A DNA stretch of 64,000 nucleotides from Roseomonas sp. (GTDB lineage Bacteria > Pseudomonadota > Alphaproteobacteria > Acetobacterales > Acetobacteraceae), in the NCBI GenBank assembly GCA_020249925.1, contig JADCER010000009.1, positions 124,001 to 188,000 of the forward strand. The letters are read 5' to 3'. Both the position numbers and the translations under genes were made by a program. Positions 17,368-26,647 of this stretch are shown piece by piece (position 1 is the stretch's first letter; every line of letters starts with the position of its first letter). The notes under the pieces were generated by a model that was not told the DNA's origin, searched no databases, and saw nothing but the letters and a program-made list of their open reading frames with translations.

Positions 17368-18687
17368 ATGATGCGCGCCGTGACCTTTTCCCGAAAGCCC
17401 CTTCTGGCGCTGGTGCTGCTGGCGGCCTTGTTGATGCACGGCGCCCCAAGCCCTGCCTTGGCGCAAGCCTCGGGCGGTAGCGTCAACAGTATCGTCGCTG
17501 TCGTGAATGGCGATGTCGTGACACGAAGCGAAATCGAAAGCCGCCGGCGCCTGCTGGCGCTTTCCGCCGGCATGGCAGGCGATACGGGTGCACAAAGCGG
17601 GGACCAAATCCTGCGCCTGCTGGTTGATGAGCGGTTGCGTATTCAGGAACTCAGCCGCCGGCGCATCCTGGTGACAGATCAGGATATCGCGAGTTCCGTC
17701 GCCAATATCGAAAGCCGCAATGGCCTTCCGCCTGGTGGTGTGGTGCAGAATCTGCGACGCGCCGGGATCGAGCCGCGCGTTTTGTATGACCAAATCCGCG
17801 CGCAGATCGGCTGGGCGCGGCTTTTGCGCGGGATGCTGGGCGAACAGGCGAATATTTCGGATGCTGAGGTGAATGAATTCCTCGCCGCCCAACGCGCGCG
17901 GCTGGGTGAACCCGAATTCCTAGTCTCAGAAATCTTCATTCCGGTCGAAAATCCCGGCCAGGAAGCCCAAGTGCGCCGCTTTGTGACTGATGTCATTCAG
18001 CGCCTGCGCCAAGGTGTGCCCTTCCCCATGGTGGCGGCGCAATTCAGCCAATCCCAATCCGCGATCCAAGGCGGCGCGATGGATTGGATGACGGCGGATC
18101 GCTTTGATCCGGCGGTTGCGAATATCCTGCGTCAAATGCCGGAAGGCGCCATCAGCAACCCCATTCGCGTGCCTGGCGGGTTTGAAATTGTCTTGCTGCG
18201 CGACAAGCGTGTTTCAGGGCGCGACATGGCTACCATCATGACCATGCGCCAGGTCTTCCTGCCCTTTGAAGGTCAGGTGAATCCGCAAGCGCCCACCGCG
18301 CAGCAATTGGCGCAGTTGCAGCGGGCGCAATCCCTGTCCGACCAGGCGCGCGGGTGTGAAGCCATGGATGCCGCCGCGCGTGGCAGCCCGCGCCCTGCCG
18401 ATCCCGGCCCGGTGCGGCTGGACAATATCACCCCGCCCGAATTGCGTGATCTGCTGGGCAGCTTGCCGATTGGGCGCGCGACGCAGCCGATTATTTCCGT
18501 GGATGGCGCCCTGATTTTCATGGTCTGCGCGCGTGAGACCCGCAACATGGCGGAAGCCAATCCGCAACAGGCGCGCGAGATCCTGTTGCGTGATCGGGTT
18601 GAACTGCTCTCCCGCCAATTGCAGCGTGATTTGCGTCGCCGCGCACAGATCGATATCCGCACGAATAACGCCGCGCGCCCAGGCTGA
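17368..18687 (+). CDS. surA: Periplasmic chaperone/peptidyl-prolyl isomerase SurA
   Basis: SurA escorts outer-membrane proteins, including LptD, through the periplasm. The 439-residue protein has a signal peptide ending SPALAQA and the SurA N-terminal domain starting INSIVAVVNGDVVTRSEIESRR-like (17485 on). It has one recognisable parvulin domain around residues 185-290 (FLVSEIFIPVE ... GGAMDWMTADRF ... IRVPGGFEIVLLRDKR). The start could be either of two adjacent ATGs (17368 or 17371). Following lptD fits its role. pdxA, which sits between surA and rsmA in many proteobacteria, is absent here. Confidence 0.92.
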   Translation: MMRAVTFSRKPLLALVLLAALLMHGAPSPALAQASGGSVNSIVAVVNGDVVTRSEIESRRRLLALSAGMAGDTGAQSGDQILRLLVDERLRIQELSRRRILVTDQDIASSVANIESRNGLPPGGVVQNLRRAGIEPRVLYDQIRAQIGWARLLRGMLGEQANISDAEVNEFLAAQRARLGEPEFLVSEIFIPVENPGQEAQVRRFVTDVIQRLRQGVPFPMVAAQFSQSQSAIQGGAMDWMTADRFDPAVANILRQMPEGAISNPIRVPGGFEIVLLRDKRVSGRDMATIMTMRQVFLPFEGQVNPQAPTAQQLAQLQRAQSLSDQARGCEAMDAAARGSPRPADPGPVRLDNITPPELRDLLGSLPIGRATQPIISVDGALIFMVCARETRNMAEANPQQAREILLRDRVELLSRQLQRDLRRRAQIDIRTNNAARPG

Positions 18688-18691
18688 AGGC

Positions 18692-19522
18692 GTGACCAAA
18701 ATCGCACTACCCAGCCTGAGCGAGACTATCGCGCGGCATGGTCTTGATGCGCGCAAGGCGCTTGGTCAGCATTTCCTGCTTGATCCCAGTATCTGCGCGC
18801 GGATTGCATCCTTGGCGGGTGATCTTGCAGGACGGCATGTGCTGGAAGTGGGGCCAGGGCCCGGCGGGCTGACGCGCGCGCTATTGGCAAGCCCTGCCGC
18901 ATCGGTCTTGGCAGTGGAACTTGATGCGCGTGCCGTGATCGCACTGCAGGAATTGGTGGCTGCCTATCCTGGGCGGCTTCGCGTGCTGGAAGCCGATGCG
19001 CTTGGCGTTGACCCGGCCGAGGCTTTGCCCGCGCCGCGGCGCATCATCGCCAACCTGCCGTATAATGTCGCGAGCCCCTTGCTGGTGCGCTGGCTGCGCA
19101 GCGCCGCAGCGCTGGAGGGCATGACGCTGATGTTCCAGCTTGAAGTGGCGGAACGCATCACCGCCGCCCCCGCAACACCCGCCTATGGCCGGCTTGCCGT
19201 GTTGTCCCAATGGCGCTGCCGCTGCGATTTGCTGCTGCGCCTGCCGCCGGGTGCCTTCAGCCCGCCGCCGAAGGTCTGGTCTGCTGTGGTCGGTTTTGTG
19301 CCCCATGCGGAAAACCCGCCGCCCGCGTTATTCGCCGCCATGGAAAAACTGACCGCCGCGGCCTTCGGGCAAAGGCGCAAGATGCTGCGCGGGGCGTTGA
19401 AGTCACTCGGTGGTGCCGAAGCCCTGTTGGAACAGGCCGGCATCGCCGGGGATCGGCGCGGGGAAACCCTGACCGTCGCCGAATTCGACAGGTTGGCGCG
19501 CGGCTTGGCGGGCCGGGGTTAA
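18692..19522 (+). CDS. rsmA: 16S rRNA (adenine1518-N6/adenine1519-N6)-dimethyltransferase
   Basis: RsmA (KsgA) dimethylates two adjacent adenines near the 3' end of 16S rRNA late in small-subunit assembly. Motifs are ARKALGQHFLLD, the SAM-binding VLEVGPGPGGLTRALL, and the catalytic NLPYNVASPLL near residue 120. The frame extends upstream, but a GTG at 18692 just after surA gives the standard N terminus and 276 residues, the usual size. The 3' end overlaps the convergent gene at 19519 by four bases. Confidence 0.94.
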   Translation: MTKIALPSLSETIARHGLDARKALGQHFLLDPSICARIASLAGDLAGRHVLEVGPGPGGLTRALLASPAASVLAVELDARAVIALQELVAAYPGRLRVLEADALGVDPAEALPAPRRIIANLPYNVASPLLVRWLRSAAALEGMTLMFQLEVAERITAAPATPAYGRLAVLSQWRCRCDLLLRLPPGAFSPPPKVWSAVVGFVPHAENPPPALFAAMEKLTAAAFGQRRKMLRGALKSLGGAEALLEQAGIAGDRRGETLTVAEFDRLARGLAGRG

Positions 19523-19980
19523 ACCCAGCGCCGGACGCGACCGCGGTAAGCCTCATAAGCCGCGCCGAAGCGCGTGCTGAGGTAGGCTTCCTCCTTCACC
19601 ACCACCAGCCGATCCAGCGCCAAATGGCAGGCGAGCAAGGCAAGCCAGCCCCATAAATCGCCCCAGCGCAGGGCAAAGCCCAGCACCACCACCAGAAAGC
19701 CGAGATAGATCGGGTTGCGGCTGAAGCGGAAAGGCCCTGCCGTGACCAATTCGGCATCCGGCCGATCCGGCCTTGGGTCATTCCCGGCCTGCACCAGCGC
19801 CAGCAGTGCCCAGCCGATCAGCGCCACACCCAGAAAAATCACCAGCACGCCGTAATCGGGTAAAGGCGGGCCGAGCAGCACGGGGAAGAAAAGATGCGCG
19901 AACCAGGCCACCGCCAGCACACCGCCCACCAGCACGGGCGGCGGCAGACGTACGCCGGGGCCGTGATCAGCTTCGGTCAT
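19519..19980 (-). CDS. Isoprenylcysteine carboxyl methyltransferase-like membrane protein
   Basis: A 153-residue membrane protein of the ICMT/phospholipid methyltransferase-like family. It has about four hydrophobic segments and the conserved C-terminal block: GPFRFSRNPIYLGFL, then EEAYLSTRFGAAYEAYRGRVRRW, which in relatives forms the SAM site. The substrate is unknown in bacteria. It starts in a four-base overlap with the ygfZ stop, so the two genes are co-transcribed. Confidence 0.85.
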   Translation of the reverse strand: MTEADHGPGVRLPPPVLVGGVLAVAWFAHLFFPVLLGPPLPDYGVLVIFLGVALIGWALLALVQAGNDPRPDRPDAELVTAGPFRFSRNPIYLGFLVVVLGFALRWGDLWGWLALLACHLALDRLVVVKEEAYLSTRFGAAYEAYRGRVRRWV

Positions 19981-20798
19981 GGCTTATCCTCCGGCAGTTT
20001 CATCCAGGGGGGCGGTTGCGGCGTCAGGCGCGCCCCGCCCGCCATCAGCGCCCCCTTATCCAGCCATTCCAACCGCAAGAGCGCCAAGCCCTGCGCGCCC
20101 TGGCTGGAGCGCATTTCCCCGGCTTCAGCGCCATCCGCCGCCAAAATCGGGGTGCCGCGCTCGGGCGCTAGGCCGTCAATCGTGACCGGCACCAGCCGGC
20201 GCTTGAGCAAGCCGCGATAGCGCGTCCGCGCCGTCAGTTCCTGGCCCATATAGCAGCCCTTGGTCCAGGAAATGCCGTGCAGCTCATCAAAGCCGCCTTC
20301 CAGCAGCACGGATTTTTCGGATTCCATATCCTGCGACCCATCGGGCAGGCCAAGGGAAAGCCGATGCGCCGCGTAATCCGTCGCGCTGGCATTGGTGGGC
20401 AGGATTGTGCCCGCCAGCACCCGCCAGCCCGCTTCCGGCAGACGCGGATCGCGCGCGGCCAAGCCTTCGGGTGGCGCCCCCTCCCCCCAAGCCGCATGCA
20501 CCCGCCAATCGGCCGAGGCATCGCGCAGAGCCACCTTGGCGCGCAGTTTGAAGCGCGAAAGGCGCTGGATCAGCATGGCAAGCTGCGCCGCTTCCACATC
20601 CAGCAGCAGCACATCATTCGTTGTAATGACAAAGAAATCCGCGAGCCACTTGCCCTGCGGCGTCAGCAGCGCAGCCCATAGCGCCTGATCGGCCCGCGCC
20701 TTGGTCACATCATTAGAAACCAACCCCTGCAGGAAGGCGACACGGTCCTCCCCCGAGATTTCCAGAACGGCACGGTCCGGCAAGGCTGCGATCTTCAT
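19977..20798 (-). CDS. ygfZ: YgfZ/GcvT-type folate-binding protein
   Basis: YgfZ helps maintain some iron-sulfur enzymes through a folate-dependent step. The 273-residue protein has the signature KGCYMGQELTART near residue 190 with its redox Cys, an N terminus beginning LPDRAVLEISGEDRVAFLQGLVSND, and a C-terminal OB/GcvT-like barrel. Start ATG 20796-20798. Divergent from the glycosyltransferase operon at 20871; the 72 bases between should hold both promoters. Confidence 0.92.
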   Translation of the reverse strand: MKIAALPDRAVLEISGEDRVAFLQGLVSNDVTKARADQALWAALLTPQGKWLADFFVITTNDVLLLDVEAAQLAMLIQRLSRFKLRAKVALRDASADWRVHAAWGEGAPPEGLAARDPRLPEAGWRVLAGTILPTNASATDYAAHRLSLGLPDGSQDMESEKSVLLEGGFDELHGISWTKGCYMGQELTARTRYRGLLKRRLVPVTIDGLAPERGTPILAADGAEAGEMRSSQGAQGLALLRLEWLDKGALMAGGARLTPQPPPWMKLPEDKP

Positions 20799-20870
20799 GC
20801 CCTAAACCTGTGTCGGCGGGGGCGCGGCTGCAACCTCCCCCTCCGGCGCGGGAAGTGGTAAGGGCGCCCG

Positions 20871-21794
20871 GTGCGCATTCTTTTCATCTCCTCCACCCGC
20901 ATTGGCGATGCGGTGCTGTCCACAGGCCTGCTTGATCACCTGATGCGGGCGCATCCGGAAGCGCGCTTCACTATTGTTTGCGGGCGGGTGGCGGAGGGCG
21001 TGTTCCGCCGCATGCCGCAGCTTGAGCGCCTGATTACCGTGGAAAAGCGCCGCTATTCGCTGCATTGGCTGGAGATTTGGGGTGCCGTGGCCTTCACGCG
21101 CTGGGATTTGGTGGTGGATTTGCGCGCCTCGGCCATTGTCTGGCTGCTCTGGGCGCGGGAACGCCGGGTGATCCAGGGCGGGCGCCGGCCCGGCCATCGG
21201 CTGACGCATCTGGCCGCACTTTTGGGCGTGACCCCCCCGCCGCTGCCGGTGATCTGGACCGCGCCGGAAGACACCGCCCGCGCTGCCGCGCTGCTGCCGG
21301 AAGGACAGCCTTGGCTGGTGCTGGGGCCGACGGCGAATTGGCACCGTAAGGTTTGGCCGGCGGAGCACTTCGCCGAACTCGCCTTGCGGCTGACTGCGCC
21401 TGACGGGGCTTTCCCCGGCGCGGGGATTGCCATTCTGGGCGGGCCGGGGGATCAGGAACGCAGCATGGCGACCCCGGTTCTGACCGCCTTGCCCCAGGCG
21501 CTGGATCTGGTGGGCAAGCTTGAGCTGCCCGAAGTGGCGGCAGTGTTGGCGCGCGCCGCGATGTTCATCGGCAATGATTCCGGCCTGATGCATCTGGCCG
21601 CCGCCGCTGGCGCGCCCACACTTGGCCTGTTTGGCCCAACCCCGTCGGATGAATATGGCCCGGCCGGCCCCAAGGCGAGCGCCGTTCTGGCCGATGGCCC
21701 ACCCGGCCAGGGCGCGATGGAAGATTTGCCGGTGGCGCGCGTGTTGGAAGCTGCCGAGGCCCTGCTTGGCCAAGCCGCGCGGGTGCCGGCGTGA
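20871..21794 (+). CDS. Glycosyltransferase family 9 (heptosyltransferase-like)
   Basis: A 307-residue GT9 enzyme, the family that adds heptose or related sugars to the LPS inner core. The N-terminal phosphate-binding loop is RIGDAVLSTGLLDHLM. The C-terminal half has WLVLGPTANWHRKVWP and FIGNDSGLMHLAAAAGAPTLGLFGPT, which bind the nucleotide sugar. The start is GTG. Its end overlaps the next glycosyltransferase by four bases. Together with the next two genes it probably builds LPS core. Confidence 0.9.
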   Translation: MRILFISSTRIGDAVLSTGLLDHLMRAHPEARFTIVCGRVAEGVFRRMPQLERLITVEKRRYSLHWLEIWGAVAFTRWDLVVDLRASAIVWLLWARERRVIQGGRRPGHRLTHLAALLGVTPPPLPVIWTAPEDTARAAALLPEGQPWLVLGPTANWHRKVWPAEHFAELALRLTAPDGAFPGAGIAILGGPGDQERSMATPVLTALPQALDLVGKLELPEVAAVLARAAMFIGNDSGLMHLAAAAGAPTLGLFGPTPSDEYGPAGPKASAVLADGPPGQGAMEDLPVARVLEAAEALLGQAARVPA

Positions 21795-22570
21795 CCCCAA
21801 AACTCTCCATCCTGATCGTCGCACGGAATGAGGAAGCGCGGCTGCCTGATTGCCTGGCCTCGGCCGCGTTTGCCGATGAGATTGTGGTGGTGCTGGATCG
21901 CACCACGGATGCCAGCGCCGACCTTGCCCGCGCAGCGGGCGCCCTCGTGCTGGAAGGCGCTTGGGAATTGGAAGGTGATCGGCGCAATGCCGGCATCGCC
22001 GCCTGCACCGGCGATTGGATTCTGGAATTGGATGCGGATGAACGCGTGGATGGCGCTTTGGCCGCTGAAATCCGCCGCGTGATCGGAACGAGCAGCTTCG
22101 CCTGGCATCAGGTGCCGGTGGATAATTACGTGGGTGATCGGCTGCTGCGGCATGGTTGGGCGGGGAGTTTCGGCACCACCTCGGTCCCCCGGCTGTTTCA
22201 GCGTGGCGCGAAACGCTGGCGCGCGCAGCGCGTGCATCCGGGGCTGGATTGGCAGGGCAAGCAAGGCCCGCCGATCAAAACGGGCGCGCTGGTGCATCTG
22301 GTGGATCGCGATATTTCCGACATGCTGCGGCGGTTGGATAAATATTCCTCGGCCAAAGCGGCTGATCTGATCGCGTCCGGCGATATCGGCACGCTGCGCG
22401 CCAACCTGCGCCGCTTTGTCAGCCGCGCCTTCAAATCCTATGTCTCGCGCAAGGGCTATCGCGAAGGTGCTTGGGGTGTGCTGCTGGCGTTTTGCACCGG
22501 TGCTTTTCCGTTGCTGTCCTATCTGAAGGCGCGGTTGGAACCGGAGCGCCATGGCGGGCGGAAGCCATGA
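21791..22570 (+). CDS. Glycosyltransferase family 2 (LPS core WaaE/LgtF-like)
   Basis: A 259-residue GT-A glycosyltransferase. It starts with KLSILIVARNEEARLPDCL, has the metal-binding region LELDADERVDG, and a C-terminal basic and hydrophobic part that may touch the membrane. The pattern matches small inner-core beta-glucosyltransferases (KdtX/WaaE/LgtF-like). GTG start in a four-base overlap with the GT9 gene, and its stop overlaps the GT4 gene, so translation of all three is coupled. Confidence 0.88.
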   Translation: MTPKLSILIVARNEEARLPDCLASAAFADEIVVVLDRTTDASADLARAAGALVLEGAWELEGDRRNAGIAACTGDWILELDADERVDGALAAEIRRVIGTSSFAWHQVPVDNYVGDRLLRHGWAGSFGTTSVPRLFQRGAKRWRAQRVHPGLDWQGKQGPPIKTGALVHLVDRDISDMLRRLDKYSSAKAADLIASGDIGTLRANLRRFVSRAFKSYVSRKGYREGAWGVLLAFCTGAFPLLSYLKARLEPERHGGRKP

Positions 22571-23595
22571 GGATTGCGCAGGTCATGGCCGGCGCGCCGA
22601 TTGGTGGGGCAGAGGCTTTTTTTGAGCGCGCCACGATTGCCCTGCATCACGCGGGGGATATCGTGCTGCCCATTATCCGGCGTGATGCTGGGCGTGCCGA
22701 ACGCCTGCGCGAAGCCGGTTTGCAGCCGGTGGAATTGGCCTTTGGCGGTGCGCTTGATTTGTTCACCAAGCCGCGTGTGCGGCGCGCCTTGCAGGATTTC
22801 AAACCCGATCTGGTCATGGCCTGGATGCAGCGCGCCGCGCGCTTCACGCCACAAGGGCCTTGGGTCTTGGTGGGGCGTTTCGGCGGCTATTATGATGTGA
22901 AGTATTTCCGCCATTGCGATCATCTGGTTGCCAATACGCATGATCTGGTGCGCATGATCACCGCCGCCCCCTGGCCGGCAGCGCGCGTGCATTATTTGCC
23001 CAATTTTGTTGAGGAGTTTGCGGGCAGCGCGCCCGCCGATTTGCCCGCCGCCAGTAGCGCGCCTCGGCTTTTGGCGATGGGGCGGCTGCATCCGAATAAG
23101 GGCTTTGATGTGCTGCTGCGCGCAATCGCGCTACTGCCGCGCGGGCATGTATATCTGGCAGGTGCAGGACCGGAAGAAGCTGCCTTGCGCGCCTTGGCAG
23201 CTGAGCTTGGCATCACGGAGCGTGTGAGTTTTCTCGGCTGGCGGCGCGATATTGGCGCGCTTCTGGCGGCAGCGGATGTTTTCATTTGCTCATCACGCCA
23301 GGAACCGCTTGGCAATATTGTGCTGGAAGCCTGGTCTGCGACGAAGCCGGTGATTGCCGCCGCCGCGCAAGGCCCGAGCGAATTGATCACTAATGGCAAG
23401 GATGGCGTGCTGGTACCGCGCGAAAATGCGGCGGCGCTTGCGGCGGCCATTGCAGCACTGGCCGAAAACCCTGATCGCGCGGCTGCCATCGCCGCGGCAG
23501 GCCGCGCGCATTTTGTGAGTACTTTCGCGGAGGCACCCGTGATCGCCCGCTGGCGGCGCTTGCTGGCAGAACTCACGCCGGCGGGACGGGCCTAG
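22567..23595 (+). CDS. Glycosyltransferase family 4
   Basis: A 342-residue GT-B glycosyltransferase. The N-terminal half has IAQVMAGAPIGGAEAFFER. The C-terminal GT1 domain has LLAMGRLHPNKGFDVLL, and the nucleotide-sugar Glu region is FICSSRQEPLGNIVLEAWSATKPVIA. It starts within the preceding stop (ATGA at 22567) and ends four bases before asnB. Likely role is LPS core or another surface glycan; donor and acceptor unknown. Confidence 0.9.
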   Translation: MRIAQVMAGAPIGGAEAFFERATIALHHAGDIVLPIIRRDAGRAERLREAGLQPVELAFGGALDLFTKPRVRRALQDFKPDLVMAWMQRAARFTPQGPWVLVGRFGGYYDVKYFRHCDHLVANTHDLVRMITAAPWPAARVHYLPNFVEEFAGSAPADLPAASSAPRLLAMGRLHPNKGFDVLLRAIALLPRGHVYLAGAGPEEAALRALAAELGITERVSFLGWRRDIGALLAAADVFICSSRQEPLGNIVLEAWSATKPVIAAAAQGPSELITNGKDGVLVPRENAAALAAAIAALAENPDRAAAIAAAGRAHFVSTFAEAPVIARWRRLLAELTPAGRA

Positions 23596-23599
23596 CGCC

Positions 23600-25357
23600 A
23601 TGTGCGGCATAGCAGGTCTTGCGCTCCGCCACGGTGCTTCAGCCTCCGCCACGGTATTGGAAGCGCTGACGCGCGCGTTGGCGCATCGCGGACCGGATGG
23701 TGCTGGGCATCATCTTTCGGGCAATGTCGCTCTCGCGCAAGCCCGCCTTGCGATCATTGATCTGGCGACCGGCGATCAACCCTTCTTCGCGGGCGCCGCC
23801 GCGCTGGTGGCGAATGGTGAAATCTATAATTACCGTGAATTGCGCAGCGATCACGCGCTGCCTGCCGCCACCGCTTCGGATTGCGAACCGCCCTTGCATT
23901 TGTATCGCCGCGATGGCGCAGGCTTCGCTGAGCTTCTGCGCGGCATGTATGCCATTGCGATTCATGACCGCGCCGCGCGGCAAGTGCTGCTGGCGCGCGA
24001 CCCTTTCGGCATCAAGCCGCTCTATATCGCTGACACCGCCGATGGCATCGCCTTTGCCTCCGAACCGCAGGCGCTGGTCGCCGCTGGTCTGGTCACGCCG
24101 CAACTGCATCGCCCTGCCTTACATGAATTGCTGCAACTGCAATTCACCAGCGGGCCAGAGACGATCTTCCAGGGCATCAGCCGCGTTTTGCCAGGTGAGA
24201 CCATCACCATCGCCGATGGCCGCATCATCGCCCGCGCGCGCCGCGCTGCCTTGCCGGCGGAAGGGCCGGAAGCGATCTCGGAAGAAGCGGCGCTCGCGCG
24301 GCTGGATGCCGCGCTGATGGAAAGCGTTGACCTGCATCAGCGAAGCGATGTGCCTTATGGCATGTTCCTCTCGGGCGGGACGGATTCCGCGGCCGTGCTG
24401 GCCGCCATGGCGCGCATCAATACCGCGCCGGTATTGGCCTTTACGGCCGGCTTTGATGTGGCCGGTGCTGCCGATGAACGCGAAGCCGCTGCCACCGCAG
24501 CACGTGCGGCCGGCGCGCGGCATGTCCGCGTTGACATCACCCGCGATATGGTTTGGCGCCACTTGCCGGATATCATTGCCTGCATGGATGATCCCGCCGC
24601 TGATTACGCCATCATCCCCACCTGGTTCTTGGCGCGCGCGGCGCGGCAGGAAGTGAAGGTGGTGCTTTCCGGCGAAGGCGGCGATGAGTTATTCGGCGGC
24701 TATGGTCGCTACCGCGCGGCGATGCGCCCCTGGTGGCTGGGCGGCAAGACCATGCGCGGCCATGGCGCTTTTGATCGGTTGGATGTGCTGCGCGAATCGC
24801 TGACGGGATGGCGCGACGGCATTGCCGCCGCCGAAGCCGCCGCCGCGCTGCCGGGGCGGTCCCGGTTGCAAGTGGCGCAAGCAACTGACTGCGCCGATTG
24901 GCTCGCGCATGATTTGCTGATCAAGCTTGATCGCTGCCTGATGGCGCATGGCGTGGAAGGCCGCACACCCTTTCTTGACCCTGGCATCGCCGCCGCGGCC
25001 TTTCGTCTGCCCGACAAGCTCAAGATTCGTGATGGGCGGGGCAAATATCTGCTGCGCCAATGGCTCGCGAAGAATTTCCCGGCCAGCGAACCCTTCCGCG
25101 CCAAGCAGGGCTTCACCGTGCCAGTTGGCGCCTGGATTGCCGATGTCGCGGACAAGCTGGCGCCTTTGGTGGCGCGCCAGCCGGGCGTTGCGGAAATCGC
25201 CAAGCCGGATCGCATCCTGCCGCTGTTTCGCGCGGCCGGCAGCAAGCGGGAGGGCTTCGCTGCCTGGCATTTGCTGTTCTATGCGCTCTGGCATCGGCGC
25301 CATATCCAAGGTGCGGCGCCCGCGGGCGACGTGTTTGAAACCCTTTCCCAGCAGTGA
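23600..25357 (+). CDS. asnB: Asparagine synthetase B (glutamine-hydrolysing)
   Basis: Converts aspartate, glutamine and ATP to asparagine and glutamate. The N-terminal glutaminase starts MCGIAGLALRHG with the Cys-2 nucleophile and has LAHRGPDGAGHH. The synthetase domain has the PP-loop LSGGTDSAAVLAA near residue 258 and GEGGDELFGGYGRY. At 585 residues it is close to E. coli AsnB. Coming right after three glycosyltransferases, it may instead modify a surface sugar or peptide, as AsnB-like enzymes in polysaccharide clusters are thought to do. The canonical function is still plausible. Confidence 0.9.
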   Translation: MCGIAGLALRHGASASATVLEALTRALAHRGPDGAGHHLSGNVALAQARLAIIDLATGDQPFFAGAAALVANGEIYNYRELRSDHALPAATASDCEPPLHLYRRDGAGFAELLRGMYAIAIHDRAARQVLLARDPFGIKPLYIADTADGIAFASEPQALVAAGLVTPQLHRPALHELLQLQFTSGPETIFQGISRVLPGETITIADGRIIARARRAALPAEGPEAISEEAALARLDAALMESVDLHQRSDVPYGMFLSGGTDSAAVLAAMARINTAPVLAFTAGFDVAGAADEREAAATAARAAGARHVRVDITRDMVWRHLPDIIACMDDPAADYAIIPTWFLARAARQEVKVVLSGEGGDELFGGYGRYRAAMRPWWLGGKTMRGHGAFDRLDVLRESLTGWRDGIAAAEAAAALPGRSRLQVAQATDCADWLAHDLLIKLDRCLMAHGVEGRTPFLDPGIAAAAFRLPDKLKIRDGRGKYLLRQWLAKNFPASEPFRAKQGFTVPVGAWIADVADKLAPLVARQPGVAEIAKPDRILPLFRAAGSKREGFAAWHLLFYALWHRRHIQGAAPAGDVFETLSQQ

Positions 25358-25371
25358 CGACAGGAAAACCC

Positions 25372-26199
25372 ATGGCGAAACGCGGCGCATCGCGGCAGGC
25401 TCTTCGTATCGCGACCTGGAACATCAATAGCGTGCGGCTGCGCTTACCCTTGCTGCAAAACCTGGTCGCTGATCTGGCCCCGGATGTGATCTGCCTGCAG
25501 GAAACCAAATGCCCGGATGAGGTGTTTCCGCATGAAGGCATTGCAGCGCTTGGCTTCACGCATCGGCTGGTGCGCGGCATGAAGGGCTATAATGGTGTTG
25601 CCGTGCTCTCCCGCCTGCCGATCACGCTGCGCGAGGATGATCCCGATTGGTGCGCCAAGGGTGATTGCCGGCATCTGGGCGTGATGCTGGATGCACCAGG
25701 CGGTCCGGTTGAACTGCACAACTTCTATGTCCCCGCAGGCGGCGACATTCCGGACCGCGCCGCCAACCCGAAATTCGGCCACAAGCTTGATTTCGTCGCC
25801 GAAGCCACGCGCTGGTTTGCGGGCCGAGGCGCGCGGCGCGCTGTGCTGGTGGGCGATTTGAACATCGCCCCGCTTGAGCATGATGTCTGGTCCCATAAGC
25901 AATTATTGGATGTGGTATCCCACACACCGATCGAGGTTGAAGGGCTTTTGGGTTGGCAGAAGGCGGCGGGCTGGCATGATGCTTTGCGCCATTTCGTGCC
26001 GGAAGATCAGAAGCTTTACACGTGGTGGTCCTATCGCGCGCGGGATTGGCGCGCGGCGGATCGTGGCCGGCGGCTTGATCATGTTTGGGTCAGTGATGAT
26101 CTGGCGGGCGGCCTCAAGCGCCATCTGGTGCTGAAGGATGCACGGGATTGGCCGCAAGCCTCTGACCATGTGCCCGTGCTGGTGGAGCTTCAGCCATGA
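25372..26199 (+). CDS. xthA: Exodeoxyribonuclease III
   Basis: A 275-residue AP endonuclease/3'-5' exonuclease for base-excision repair. The EEP-fold motifs are present: IATWNINSVRLR, ICLQETKCPDEVF with the metal Glu, GYNGVAVLSR, LVGDLNIAP, and the terminal WPQASDHVPVLVEL with catalytic Asp-His. A GTG at 25354 overlaps asnB, but the ATG at 25372 follows ACAGGAAAA and is favoured. Its stop overlaps the next gene by four bases. Confidence 0.93.
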   Translation: MAKRGASRQALRIATWNINSVRLRLPLLQNLVADLAPDVICLQETKCPDEVFPHEGIAALGFTHRLVRGMKGYNGVAVLSRLPITLREDDPDWCAKGDCRHLGVMLDAPGGPVELHNFYVPAGGDIPDRAANPKFGHKLDFVAEATRWFAGRGARRAVLVGDLNIAPLEHDVWSHKQLLDVVSHTPIEVEGLLGWQKAAGWHDALRHFVPEDQKLYTWWSYRARDWRAADRGRRLDHVWVSDDLAGGLKRHLVLKDARDWPQASDHVPVLVELQP

Positions 26200-26576
26200 A
26201 ACGCCGTTTTTTCCTGCTGGCCCTGCTGCCGGCTGCCTGTGCCCAGCCGAACCAAGCCCCGCCCGTGACCGCCGCGCCCCCGGCGGAGGAGCCGGAGCAG
26301 GTTTTCGCCCCCGGCCCCATCGCCTGGGATAGGCTGAATGAAGACCAGAAGCGCCGCGCCCGGGACGCCATGCGGCGTCTTGGCTATGACACCTCAAGTG
26401 AGGAGGCAGTCCTACGCCAATGGAACGCGCTGCCGCCGGCCAAGCAGCGCTTCGCTATCCGCCGCCCGCCGCCGCCCCCGCCGCCACCAAGGCCGAGCAC
26501 GGCATCACGCCCCGCCCCGCGCCCCGCATCACGCCCGGCCACCGCTTCACCGCGGCCACCCGCGCCACCGCGCTAA
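26196..26576 (+). CDS. Small proline-rich putative lipoprotein
   Basis: A 126-residue protein I do not recognise. The N terminus KRRFFLLALLPAACAQ is a lipoprotein signal with the lipobox LPAAC, so the mature protein should be lipid-anchored at Cys-15. A short helical part (WDRLNEDQKRRARDAMRRLGYDT) is followed by a tail of Pro, Arg, Ser and Ala with a run of eight prolines. It overlaps xthA by four bases and precedes the ATP synthase promoter. The folded core is only about 60 residues. Confidence 0.65.
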   Translation: MKRRFFLLALLPAACAQPNQAPPVTAAPPAEEPEQVFAPGPIAWDRLNEDQKRRARDAMRRLGYDTSSEEAVLRQWNALPPAKQRFAIRRPPPPPPPPRPSTASRPAPRPASRPATASPRPPAPPR

Positions 26577-26647
26577 AGGGCGCCCAGGGAGGGCGAATAA
26601 TGCTTGTAACAGGCCACGAAAATGGGCTTTTGCTGCGCCGCACATGC

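Noticed and set aside
26455..26576. Proline-codon run as a possible simple-sequence repeat or CRISPR-like array
   Set aside because: It is the coding tail of a lipoprotein with irregular codons and has no repeat-spacer pattern.
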